Assembly (NCBI GenBank): GCA_018701255.1
Contig: JABIWM010000152.1
Span: 1 to 43,987 of the forward strand
Origin: Alphaproteobacteria bacterium
GTDB taxonomy: Bacteria > Pseudomonadota > Alphaproteobacteria > Puniceispirillales > UBA1172
Direction of reading: 5' to 3'
DNA length: 43,987 nt
Shown piece after piece: positions 25,675-34,121 of the stretch (its first letter is position 1; every line of letters starts with the position of its first letter). A program made the translations under genes and the position numbers. A model generated the notes under the pieces. It was not told the DNA's origin and searched no databases. It saw nothing but the letters and a program-made list of their open reading frames with translations.

Positions 25675-26538
25675 ATGTCACGCATTGTTTATGTAAATGG
25701 AAATTATGTACCAGAAAACGAAGCTACGGTTTCTGTTTTTGATCGCGGCTTTGTCATGGCTGATGCCATTTACGAAGTCACCGCCGTGATGGACGGCAAG
25801 ATGATTGAATTCGATGGTCATATGGCACGGATGCAGCGTTCGCTTGATGAACTGGATATCGCCTATAAGGTCAATTATGATGACATGCTGGCTATCCACC
25901 GTGAGATGATTACCCGCAACAATCTGGTATCTGGCGGCATTTACATTCAGATCACACGCGGTAATCCGGGTGATCGGGATTTCCTGTTCGAAGATGGTGA
26001 TGCCATTACCCCGACGATAGTTCTGTTCACACAGGAAAAGCCAGACCCACGCAATAATACAAACATGGAATCCGGCTGGCATGTCATGACCATGGATGAT
26101 TTGCGCTGGCATCGCCGTGATATCAAAACCGTTCAGCTGTTATGGCCATCGCTTGCCAAAACAGCGGCTATCCGTTCGGGTTTTGATGATACATGGATGG
26201 TTGAAAACGGCACTATCACCGAAGGTACATCAAACAATGCCTATATTATCAAAGACGGCGTGATTATTACCCGCCAGCTTTCCCATGATATCCTGCATGG
26301 CATTACCCGTGCATCCTTACTCCGCTATGCAAAAGACCGCCAGATGACTATCGAAGAACGGCCTTTTACCGTGGATGAAGTCAAAGCCGCAGACGAAGCT
26401 TTTGTTACCTCAGCCTCAACATATGTCACCCCTATCATATCTATTGACGGGGTAAATATTGGCAATGGTGCTCCGGGCAAACATGCGCTTGAACTTCGTC
26501 AGGTTTATATTGAGGAAAGCTTGAAAGCGGCTATATGA
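25675..26538 (+). CDS. dat: D-amino acid aminotransferase (PLP fold type IV)
   Basis: A 287-residue class IV aminotransferase that moves an amino group between D-amino acids and 2-oxo acids. VFDRGFVMADAIYEVTAVMDG is the family opening; the PLP lysine is Lys151 in LRWHRRDIKTVQLL and Glu183 in TITEGTSNN pairs with the pyridine nitrogen, close to Lys145 and Glu177 of the Bacillus enzyme. The Arg-rich RWHRRD motif argues for the D-specific branch over BCAT or ADC lyase. AGGAT lies nine bases before ATG 25675. The last codon overlaps the following EamA start by 4 nt (ATGA), so the exporter is coupled to it. Confidence 0.9.
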   Translation: MSRIVYVNGNYVPENEATVSVFDRGFVMADAIYEVTAVMDGKMIEFDGHMARMQRSLDELDIAYKVNYDDMLAIHREMITRNNLVSGGIYIQITRGNPGDRDFLFEDGDAITPTIVLFTQEKPDPRNNTNMESGWHVMTMDDLRWHRRDIKTVQLLWPSLAKTAAIRSGFDDTWMVENGTITEGTSNNAYIIKDGVIITRQLSHDILHGITRASLLRYAKDRQMTIEERPFTVDEVKAADEAFVTSASTYVTPIISIDGVNIGNGAPGKHALELRQVYIEESLKAAI

Positions 26539-27485
26539 TCAGCATCTTTAAGCGTTTCTGGCCATGGATCGTTCTTGCCGTTACTGGGACGGCATGGGGG
26601 CTAACATTCTCGGTTACGAAAATGGCGACCGATACCGGCGCGGCGGTTATAGGCATAGCGTTCTGGCAAACTCTGCTCAGTGGCATCATGCTGATGATTT
26701 ATGCCTATATCCGGAATGGCCATATCGGGATAAAATGGCGGCATTTGCCGCTGATTGCCGTTGTATCATTAACCGGTGTTCTGGTGCCGGGGCTTATTTT
26801 TTATGAAGCAACACGCCATGTTCAGCCGGGCATTCTTGCCATTGCTGACACATTGGTGCCGATGATGACCTTTGCGCTGGCCTTATTCATAGGACTTGAA
26901 AAAAGCTCTATCAAGCGGCTAGCCGGATTGATTGCCGGCATTACCGGTATATTGCTACTGGTTCTTCCCGATAGTAGCCTGCCTGATCAGGCGGCCACAT
27001 TCTGGGTGCTAATCTCATGCCTTGGCGCTACTTGTTATGCGGTTGAAAATCTGATTATAGATGCTTATCAACCTGCGGATTTAGGGCCGATACGGCTATC
27101 CGTGGGAATGAATATTTTTGCCGCCTGCATCCTGTTTCCGGTGGCGCTGATGACTGATCATTTCTTTATCCCGCAATTTCCGTTCGGCGTGCTGGAATGG
27201 TCGCTTTTGTCTATTGCGTTGATATCGGCGATTGGATATTCGTCTTTTGTTTTTCTTATTGTGACGACTGGCCCTGTTTTCGCCTCGCAAGTTGGCTTTA
27301 TGGTCACTATTACCGGCGTGTTATGGGGGGTTATTATTTTTCAGGATGAATATTCTGGCACCGTCTGGCTTGCACTGATTATCATGATGGCAGGTCTGGC
27401 TTTGGTGACTCCGCGTAAAGACAAAACCCCTGCCCCGCCATTACCGCCATCAGGGGTGAAACCTTTTCCATCACCAAAGGAATGA
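26535..27485 (+). CDS. EamA-family (DMT) transporter
   Basis: A 316-residue permease with ten predicted helices. It opens with FWPWIVLAVTGTAWGLTFSVTK, the classic DMT first helix; FALALFIGLEKSSIKRLAGL ends repeat one and GVIIFQDEYSGTVWLALIIM repeat two. The C-terminus is a Pro/Lys-rich cytoplasmic tail (TPAPPLPPSGVKPFPSPKE). Its start codon overlaps the stop of the D-amino acid aminotransferase by 4 nt, so export or uptake of an amino acid or 2-oxo acid linked to that reaction is likely, by position only. Confidence 0.9.
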   Translation: MISIFKRFWPWIVLAVTGTAWGLTFSVTKMATDTGAAVIGIAFWQTLLSGIMLMIYAYIRNGHIGIKWRHLPLIAVVSLTGVLVPGLIFYEATRHVQPGILAIADTLVPMMTFALALFIGLEKSSIKRLAGLIAGITGILLLVLPDSSLPDQAATFWVLISCLGATCYAVENLIIDAYQPADLGPIRLSVGMNIFAACILFPVALMTDHFFIPQFPFGVLEWSLLSIALISAIGYSSFVFLIVTTGPVFASQVGFMVTITGVLWGVIIFQDEYSGTVWLALIIMMAGLALVTPRKDKTPAPPLPPSGVKPFPSPKE

Positions 27486-27564
27486 TATTCTTATCACTTA
27501 GTCATTGACCCGCTTGCATGCATTGGGCATCCTGTTTCTACATGCAACTAAATTGTTGAGGATT

Positions 27565-28986
27565 ATGACACTTAAATCAGATCAGAATAGCAACACGCTT
27601 GAAAATAACACAATCACACCTGATCAGGTGCAGTTCTGGGATAAGGAACATATCATCCATCCGTGGAGCGATTTATCCGACAGCCCCCCTGACATGACGC
27701 AAATCCAGAAAGCTAAAGGCATCTATCTGGAAGACGGTCATGGTAACAAAATGATAGATGGCCCCGGCGGTATGTGGTGCGTGAATATTGGCTATGGTCG
27801 CCGTGAAATGGCTGATGCTATTGCCAATCAAGTCATGACCATGACCTATTCGAGCCCGTGGTTCACCTCTAATCAGCCATCGGCGCTACTTGGTAAGCGC
27901 ATTGCCGAAAAAACCCCCGGTGATCTGAACTCAATGGTTTTTACCAATGGCGGGTCTGATGCGGTTGATACGGCGTTACGCTTTGTGATGTACCGCAATA
28001 ATATTCTGGGCAGACCAGAGAAAAAGCAAATTCTCTGCCGTGAAAAAGGCTATCACGGCTCATCGTTTCTGGCGGCCAGCGTGTCTGGCACCGGCCGCGA
28101 ACATGATCGCCAGTTTATGGATACTCACCAAGATATCGTACAGATGCTTCCGAATATTAACCCCTATTTACGACCCGAAGGCATGTCTGCCGAAGACTGG
28201 TGCGACGCCAAAGTCAAGGACATGGAAGATCGTATTCTTTCTGTTGGGGCGGATAAAATTGGTGCTTTCATTGCCGAACCTATCCTGTCATCAGGTGGGG
28301 TTATTATTCCACCACCCGGATATCATAAACGCACCCGCGAATTATGCCGCCAATATGACATCGTCTATATCTCTGATGAGGTAGTAACCGCATTTGGCCG
28401 GTTGGGGCACTGGTTTGCTTCTGAATCCGTGTTCGGCATTATTCCGGATATCATTACATGCGCCAAGGGGCTGACATCCGGTTATGTTCCCATGGGGGCG
28501 GCGATTATATCGGATGCCTTAATGAAGGATTTTGATAAACCCGAAGGCGCCGCACGGCCGTTTACCAATGGCTATACCTATTCTGGCCATCCGGTGGCCG
28601 CGACTGCTGCGTTAACCAATATGGATATCATGGAACGCGAAGGTATTCTTGCCCATGTGCAGGACGTAGCCCCGCATTTCCAGCAACGCTTGCGGGATAT
28701 TGGGGACAAATACGATATTATCGGCGATGCCAGAGGCGAAGGTTTGCTTGGTTGTCTGGAAGGCGTGGCGGCATCTGGTGTATCCGAAGAAAAGAAGCTC
28801 CAGATTGACAGCAATTTTGGCTATATGATGGACGAAGCCTGTGAGAAACGGGGGCTTCTGGTCAGACCAATTATTAATATGTGCGTGTTCTCACCGCCAC
28901 TGATTATTACCCGTGATGAAATTGATGCCATGTTCAATATTCTTGAAGAAGCCGTGATTGAGGTGCAGGATAAACTCAAATCTTAA
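27565..28986 (+). CDS. Class III omega-aminotransferase
   Basis: A 473-residue PLP enzyme of fold type I, class III, moving amino groups from omega-amines (such as putrescine, taurine or beta-alanine) to pyruvate or 2-oxoglutarate. Landmarks: FTNGGSDAVDTALRF for the phosphate site, KGYHGSSFLAAS for ring stacking, Asp271 in YISDEVVTAFGRLGHWF and the PLP lysine Lys301 in TCAKGLTSGYVPMGA. The frame is open to 27505, but ATG 27565 has GAGGA close ahead and yields the normal length. The polyamine-type binding protein follows 84 nt later, which favours an amine such as putrescine as the substrate; not proven. Confidence 0.92.
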   Translation: MTLKSDQNSNTLENNTITPDQVQFWDKEHIIHPWSDLSDSPPDMTQIQKAKGIYLEDGHGNKMIDGPGGMWCVNIGYGRREMADAIANQVMTMTYSSPWFTSNQPSALLGKRIAEKTPGDLNSMVFTNGGSDAVDTALRFVMYRNNILGRPEKKQILCREKGYHGSSFLAASVSGTGREHDRQFMDTHQDIVQMLPNINPYLRPEGMSAEDWCDAKVKDMEDRILSVGADKIGAFIAEPILSSGGVIIPPPGYHKRTRELCRQYDIVYISDEVVTAFGRLGHWFASESVFGIIPDIITCAKGLTSGYVPMGAAIISDALMKDFDKPEGAARPFTNGYTYSGHPVAATAALTNMDIMEREGILAHVQDVAPHFQQRLRDIGDKYDIIGDARGEGLLGCLEGVAASGVSEEKKLQIDSNFGYMMDEACEKRGLLVRPIINMCVFSPPLIITRDEIDAMFNILEEAVIEVQDKLKS

Positions 28987-29004
28987 CGCCCATATCCTTT
29001 GCGT

Positions 29005-29033
29005 TTGCTATTTAGATTGATTTTGGCATTATA
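29005..29033 (+). promoter_or_regulatory. Possible promoter of the polyamine-type binding protein
   Basis: TTGCTA, 17 bases, then ATTATA in the AT-rich gap between the aminotransferase and the binding-protein gene, about 40 nt before the start. Judged by eye only. Confidence 0.35.
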
Positions 29034-29070
29034 AAAGTAATAAAAAATAATTCTTATCTGATAGGAGGAG

Positions 29071-30126
29071 ATGATGAAGACATTAAAAACACTTATTGCA
29101 TCAGCGGCTATTACAGCTATCGGCGGTATGGGCGCAACATATGCAGAAGACTCAGAGCTGGTGATTTTTGATTGGGGTGGGTACGAAGACCCTAACTTCT
29201 TCCCTGATTATATCGAAAAGCACGGCATGTCACCGACTTATAGCTTTTTCACCGACGAAGAAGAAGCTTTTCAGAAAATGCGTGCCGGATTCAGAGCTGA
29301 TCTGGGTCACCCATGTTCACAAAGTGTTGTGAAATGGCGTGAGGCAGGCATGCTGGAGCCGATTGATACATCACGTCTATCGCGCTGGGATGACGTTATT
29401 TCTGAGTTTAAAACCATTGACGGGTTCAATACCGACGGCAATCAATGGGTAGTGCCAGTTGATTGGGGTTTAACCGCATTAACATATAGAACTGATCTTG
29501 TGGATGCCGCAGACACCGTATCACTGCATTCATTTGCTGATCCGAAATTTGCCGGCAGAGTATCCCTGCCTGATAATGTTGATGATGCCTATGCGCTTGG
29601 CTATCTGGCCGTTGGTATCAGTGACTGGAACAAAGCAACCGATGCCGATTTCCAGAAAGCATCTGACTTCTTGCGGAAAGTTCACCAGAACATCCGGACA
29701 TACTGGGCAGATGGGGCAGAAATCAGAAGCCTGATGGCATCTGGCGAAGTCACCCTGTCTTGGTCGTGGAACGAAGTTGGCGTTATTCTGGAAAGCGAAG
29801 GCCATCCGGTAGCCATTAACGAAGATACCACCGAAGGCAAGTCCACATGGCTGTGTGGTTATGTGATCCTGAAAGACGGTCAGGGTAACAAAGACAAGGC
29901 TTATGATTTCCTTAACGCATGGCTGGATGAGCGCTCAGGCGAATATATGGTCAATGAGTGGGGTTATGGACATTCCAATGCGATGGCTATGGACAAGCAT
30001 GGCCCCGGTGCCGGATTTGGAACTCTGGAAAGCTATTCAGAAGGAACATTATGGCAAGCCCCGGTTAGCGCTGATCACAGAGAAAAGATGATTGCCGAGT
30101 TTGAATTGATTAAAGCCGGCTTCTGA
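29071..30126 (+). CDS. Polyamine-type ABC importer substrate-binding protein (PotD/PotF family)
   Basis: A 351-residue periplasmic protein with a Sec signal peptide cut probably after ATYA near residue 25. The mature protein opens LVIFDWGGYEDPNF, the first strand of PotD-like proteins, and continues with NQWVVPVDWGLTALTYRTDLV and GKSTWLCGYVILKDG. AGGAGGAG directly before the tandem ATG codons makes ATG 29071 or 29074 possible and translation strong. The matching ATPase and permeases are encoded just beyond on the opposite strand, converging, with a terminator between. Spermidine or putrescine is the usual ligand, though the family also takes other small cations and amines. Confidence 0.88.
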   Translation: MMKTLKTLIASAAITAIGGMGATYAEDSELVIFDWGGYEDPNFFPDYIEKHGMSPTYSFFTDEEEAFQKMRAGFRADLGHPCSQSVVKWREAGMLEPIDTSRLSRWDDVISEFKTIDGFNTDGNQWVVPVDWGLTALTYRTDLVDAADTVSLHSFADPKFAGRVSLPDNVDDAYALGYLAVGISDWNKATDADFQKASDFLRKVHQNIRTYWADGAEIRSLMASGEVTLSWSWNEVGVILESEGHPVAINEDTTEGKSTWLCGYVILKDGQGNKDKAYDFLNAWLDERSGEYMVNEWGYGHSNAMAMDKHGPGAGFGTLESYSEGTLWQAPVSADHREKMIAEFELIKAGF

Positions 30127-30148
30127 TTTTTGACTGATATGAATACAG

Positions 30149-30178
30149 AACAGGCGGCTTATGTCGCCTGTTTTTTTA
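30149..30178 (+). terminator. Intrinsic terminator after the binding-protein gene
   Basis: Arms AACAGGCG and CGCCTGTT pair over 8 bp around an 8-nt loop and are followed by a run of Ts. It stands between two convergent genes. Confidence 0.88.
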
Positions 30179-30182
30179 TGTG

Positions 30183-31301
30183 TTAATTCAACACTAATAA
30201 AGATGAGCTTCGCCACCCGACTCTGATCGTCTCACCCAGATCATAGACATAACGGCCAGATGTATTTCGCATGGAAACCATAATATCCTTATCGCTATTC
30301 GGCAAAGACAGCGTGTAATAAGACATATCACCATAGTAATCGACATTTTTCACTATTGATGAAAACTCATTCTCAGCCTTATCTTTTTTGTTATATAAAA
30401 TGGTAAACATTTCCGGACGAAACCCGACACATAGCTGATCAAGTGATGTATCCTCAGGGATGATATCACGGGGGAATGAAATCTGACCCAGCGATTCTAC
30501 ATCGACCACGATACTGGTTTTGTTTTTCGATATACATTTCCCTTCAAGGAAATTCATAACGCCGATAAATGACGCTACCCGTCTGCTAACCGGTTTATCA
30601 TAGATTTCCTGCGGCGTGCCTAGCTGGGCAATATTACCGTCAAACATAACGGCAATCCGGTCGCTCATGATCAATGCTTCTTCCTGATCATGGGTAACCA
30701 GAATAAAGGTAATGCCCAATGTGCGTTGAATACGTCGCAATTCATCCTGCATCTGTTCCCGCAGTTTTTTATCCAGCGCTGATAGCGGTTCATCCAGCAA
30801 CAGCACTTTCGGTTCAAGGATTAAGGCGCGTGCCAAAGCCACCCGTTGCCGCTGGCCACCGGAAAGCGCGTAGGATGGTCTGTCGTAATATCCGTCCAGA
30901 TCAACCATTTTAAGCATGGCATCAACACGTTCGCGCAATTCCGCTTTAGGCAGGCGCTGTTTGATCAAGCCATAGGCTACATTTTCACCAACATTGAGAT
31001 GTGGGAAAATCGCATAAGATTGAAACACCATATTGGTCGGGCGTTTATTGGCATCAACACCATTCATGGATTGCTGATTAATAACGACCACGCCATCATC
31101 CGGCACTTCCAGCCCGGCGATCATCCGCAACAATGTTGTTTTCCCGCATCCGGATGGCCCAAGCAGAGAGAAAAATTCGCCCTTGGCAATATTAAGATCA
31201 ATGCCTTTGACTACTTCGAGTTTACCAAAGCTTTTCCTGATATTGCTGAGCTCAACCATCTGTTCATGCATTTGCTCATTCATCATGTTTTTCGATGCCA
31301 T
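30183..31301 (-). CDS. Polyamine-type ABC importer ATPase (PotA family)
   Basis: A 372-residue ATPase. Walker A is GPSGCGKTTLL, Q-loop VFQSYAIFPHL, signature LSGGQRQRVALARAL, Walker B VLLLDEPLSALD, His switch VTHDQEEAL. The C-terminal TOBE-type domain (about 250-372) is the PotA/CysA regulatory extension. GGGA seven bases before ATG 31301 supports the start. It is the third gene of a minus-strand permease-permease-ATPase operon, 35 nt after the second permease. Substrate assignment depends on the convergent binding protein. Confidence 0.93.
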   Translation of the reverse strand: MASKNMMNEQMHEQMVELSNIRKSFGKLEVVKGIDLNIAKGEFFSLLGPSGCGKTTLLRMIAGLEVPDDGVVVINQQSMNGVDANKRPTNMVFQSYAIFPHLNVGENVAYGLIKQRLPKAELRERVDAMLKMVDLDGYYDRPSYALSGGQRQRVALARALILEPKVLLLDEPLSALDKKLREQMQDELRRIQRTLGITFILVTHDQEEALIMSDRIAVMFDGNIAQLGTPQEIYDKPVSRRVASFIGVMNFLEGKCISKNKTSIVVDVESLGQISFPRDIIPEDTSLDQLCVGFRPEMFTILYNKKDKAENEFSSIVKNVDYYGDMSYYTLSLPNSDKDIMVSMRNTSGRYVYDLGETIRVGWRSSSLLVLN

Positions 31302-31336
31302 AACGACTATCCCTTTTCATGCGGTCTTATTCATGA

Positions 31337-32131
31337 CTATGACTTACCAATCAGCTTTTCAGACTTGCGCCGGTAATATTCAAACACAGCTAGCAGAATG
31401 AGCGAGATCAACAGCAAGATAAACCCTAACGCCATTATGCTTGGTAATTTTGACGGAAAGCGCAATTGCGCCCAGATATAGACAGGCAGAGTCGGTTCAA
31501 CTCCTGTCAGAAAAAACGCGATAACAAACTCATCAAGCGAAATGGTGAAACAGATCAGAATACTGGCAATCACCCCCGGCTTAACCAGTGGAAAGATCAC
31601 CCGCCGGAATGTGCCAAATCTGGTTTCGCCCAGATCAAGCGAGGCTTCTTCTATGCTTCTATCCATATTGTTAAACGCGGAATACAGAATAGACACGGAA
31701 AACGGCGTACAGATAAGGATATGACCAAGAATAACCGTCCATATATTGAGCGACACCCCTAGCTGTATCAAGACAATCAGCAAGGCCACCCCGATAATAA
31801 TCTCAGGCAGGAATAATGGCGCCATGATCAGACCAAAGCTTGGCCGTTTACCAATAAAATCATGCCTTGCCATGGCTCTGGCCGTTAAAATACCGAAACA
31901 GGTGCTAATCACCGCCGCCGTGACCGCAATAATCAAAGAGTTTTTCAGGGCGCGATGAAGCGTGTTTTCAGACATTAATCCGATAAACCAATCCATGGTA
32001 AAACCGGATAACGGGAACGCAATAATCGAGCTGTCATTAAATGCAAAAAGTGGCAATAGCATAATCGGTGCATAAAGAAACACCAGATAGATAACGACAA
32101 AAGTAAACAGAAAGACCGATGGCTTTTTCAT
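31337..32131 (-). CDS. Polyamine-type ABC importer permease (PotC family)
   Basis: A 264-residue inner-membrane protein with six helices. Landmarks: FVVIYLVFLYAPIMLLPLFAFNDSS at the start, FGILTARAMARHDFIGKR, and the EAA coupling loop EEASLDLGETRFGTFRRVIFP. It starts by a 4-nt overlap with the end of the upstream permease (ATGA), so the two are coupled and presumably made in equal amounts for the heterodimeric channel. Confidence 0.93.
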   Translation of the reverse strand: MKKPSVFLFTFVVIYLVFLYAPIMLLPLFAFNDSSIIAFPLSGFTMDWFIGLMSENTLHRALKNSLIIAVTAAVISTCFGILTARAMARHDFIGKRPSFGLIMAPLFLPEIIIGVALLIVLIQLGVSLNIWTVILGHILICTPFSVSILYSAFNNMDRSIEEASLDLGETRFGTFRRVIFPLVKPGVIASILICFTISLDEFVIAFFLTGVEPTLPVYIWAQLRFPSKLPSIMALGFILLLISLILLAVFEYYRRKSEKLIGKS

Positions 32132-33018
32132 TGTGTCTGCTTCCTCAAATAGCGGCGATTGAAGAATAAGAATCCTAATGAAATTAGCAAGACTGTCATC
32201 AGCGAGGTGATGGCTAACGCCGCACCAAGCGGCGCATTATTGGCTTTAGAAAATTGCACCTGTATCATATTGGCAATCATCAAACCATCTTTGCCGCCAA
32301 CCAGTTTTGGCGTCACATAATCACCAATCGTTGGAATAAAGACAATTAACGCCGCCGAAATAATCCCCGGCATGGCCAGTGGTAATGTCACACGGAAAAA
32401 GCTACGGATAGCGGAATCCCCTAAATCCTTGGCGGCTTCCAGCATGGAACGATCAATCCGTTCCAGAGAAACAAAAATAGGCAGAATAGCAAAAGGCGCC
32501 CACGCATGAGCCAGCGCAATAACAACCGCATTCGCATTATAAAGAATAAAGGATAACGGTTCCTCAATCAGATTAAGCGATAGAAGGCTAGAATTAACAA
32601 CCCCATTATACCCCAGAATAATTTTCCACAGAAAAATCCGTAACAGATAACTGGTCCAGAAAGGAATGGTAATCAGAAACAGCCAGATCGCTTTATATTT
32701 GCCGCCATAAAACGAAATATAATAGGCCATGGGAAAAGCCAGAAGAACAGTAACCATCGTAACGAAAAGCGAAATACTAACCGACCGCTTAATCAGCATA
32801 ACATAGACAGGATGCGAAAAAATATCCCTGTAATTGTTCAAGGTCGGTGTGCGATCAAGGTCCAGATAATCCTGTGTCCATAAACTAAGGGCAATCATCA
32901 AGAAAAGCGGTGCCAGCAATAGCAGGAACCCAAATAGAAAGGGCCCGCCAATTAAACGCCATCCCGCGAAAGATCGTTTCCATTTTGTGCCAAAAGATGA
33001 ACGTAATGCCATGTACAT
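32128..33018 (-). CDS. Polyamine-type ABC importer permease (PotB family)
   Basis: A 296-residue permease with six helices and the coupling loop LEAAKDLGDSAIRSFFRVTLP. FGFLLLLAPLFLMIALSLWTQDYLD is the first helix and outer loop; IPTIGDYVTPKLVGGKDGLMI is the PotB hallmark near the end. Two start codons lie six bases apart: GAAGGA touches ATG 33018 directly, so ATG 33012, with six bases of spacing, is more likely used. First gene of the minus-strand transporter operon; its promoter must lie in 33019-33297, which otherwise shows only AT-rich sequence. Confidence 0.92.
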   Translation of the reverse strand: MYMALRSSFGTKWKRSFAGWRLIGGPFLFGFLLLLAPLFLMIALSLWTQDYLDLDRTPTLNNYRDIFSHPVYVMLIKRSVSISLFVTMVTVLLAFPMAYYISFYGGKYKAIWLFLITIPFWTSYLLRIFLWKIILGYNGVVNSSLLSLNLIEEPLSFILYNANAVVIALAHAWAPFAILPIFVSLERIDRSMLEAAKDLGDSAIRSFFRVTLPLAMPGIISAALIVFIPTIGDYVTPKLVGGKDGLMIANMIQVQFSKANNAPLGAALAITSLMTVLLISLGFLFFNRRYLRKQTQ

Positions 33019-33297
33019 TCCTTCATGAATTCCTTCAACTTCATTTCTACCTTAGCATAATGCAGGAATAGACAAAGTATAAATCCACACTTTTTAAATA
33101 AATGATTACCAGTATTTTTTTTGAAATAAATCACGCTGCCGGAACGAATAGGTATTTGTGATAGGGCAATCATTGATGCCTTCATGCGTGCCTTTTGGAC
33201 AATACCCATACTGGACACATGCTGGCCAAATCGCTCTATCAACAACATGTAACTCAATGATCTGGCTGATTTAGTCAGATAGCGAAAGGAAAAAGCG

Positions 33298-33458
33298 ATG
33301 AAACTACAACTAAAAGAACTGCTTATTGCTACTGCGGCTACGGCTACTCTGGCTAGTGGAATTGCACCTGCACCAAAATGAAGATACCTGCAATGGCGGA
33401 CGGCATGTCACGCAAAGGCGCACTGCATGCGCTTGATCGTAATCTTCCTACTAGCTAA
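33298..33458 (+). pseudogene. Remnant of a BufA-like (DUF2282) bufferin precursor
   Basis: ATG 33298, with AAAGGA seven bases ahead, opens a 27-codon frame that is nearly all signal peptide (LLIATAATATLASG) and stops at TGA 33381. An overlapping ATG at 33378, in the other frame, continues 26 codons (DGMSRKGALHALDRNL) to TAA 33458. Bufferin precursors have exactly such a signal peptide, then a Cys-rich body, then an end with a Lys-Gly-X-Cys word; here the Cys-rich middle is missing and no Cys is left. The DUF692 frame 66 nt downstream is what points to BufA; on its own this would be an unrecognised short signal peptide. The identity is inference. Confidence 0.5.
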
Positions 33459-33524
33459 CCACTATAATCCTGCACGGCTTCTTGCGGTGCCGGATTATGA
33501 CTAATTACATGAGATTTTAGAACA

Positions 33525-34121
33525 ATGACGGAACATTCCCACACGACTAATACCGGTGCCATTAATGCTCGCAATAGTATTGATACATATTTGCCACATG
33601 CGGTGGGTGTTGGCTTCAAGCCCCAGCATCTATCCGCCATAATGCAGGATTCCAGCGGCGTGGACTGTCTTGAAATTCATGCAGAAAATTACATGCTTGA
33701 TGGCGGCCAGCGCAAAGCCATGCTGGAACAACTGGCAATGGATTTTCCCATATCATGCCATGGTGTCGGGCTTTCTATTGGCGCGCCCCAACCGCTAAAT
33801 ACCGCGCATCTGAAACGCTTGGTTAAATTGCTGGACTGGCTTCAGCCTGCTGTGTTTTCAGAACATCTGGCATGGAGCACCCATGGTGACATATTCTATA
33901 ATGATCTGTTGCCAATGCCTTATACTAAATCGGTGCTTGATAAGGTTATGGTATGCGTTCGGCATCAACGTGACCGCTGGCATAGGGGCGGTCAGCGGCC
34001 AGATATTCCTGCGCTGGTAAAACATAATTATGCGGTGATTGATAGGTTATCGCACCGGATGTTCAGCACCATTTATATTAGAGTCAGACATATTAGCACC
34101 AGACATATTATCATTAGTTGA
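33525..34121 (+). pseudogene. BufB (DUF692, multinuclear iron oxidase) gene with its middle missing
   Basis: A 198-codon frame. Residues about 25-142 are clearly the N-terminal half of a DUF692/MNIO enzyme: GVGFKPQHLSAIMQ, CLEIHAENYMLDGG, ISCHGVGLSIGAP, FSEHLAWSTHG and NDLLPMPYT. Intact BufB has roughly 280 residues, with a second half carrying most of the remaining iron ligands (the LLENP, LLDVNN and EIHLAGH stretches); all are absent. From about residue 158 the text RPDIPALVKHNYAVIDRL resembles the very end of BufB. So about 130-140 codons seem to have been lost in the interior. The last 20 codons lie antisense over the end of the Rieske gene. BufB modifies the cysteines of BufA; no BufC gene follows. 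Confidence 0.75.
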
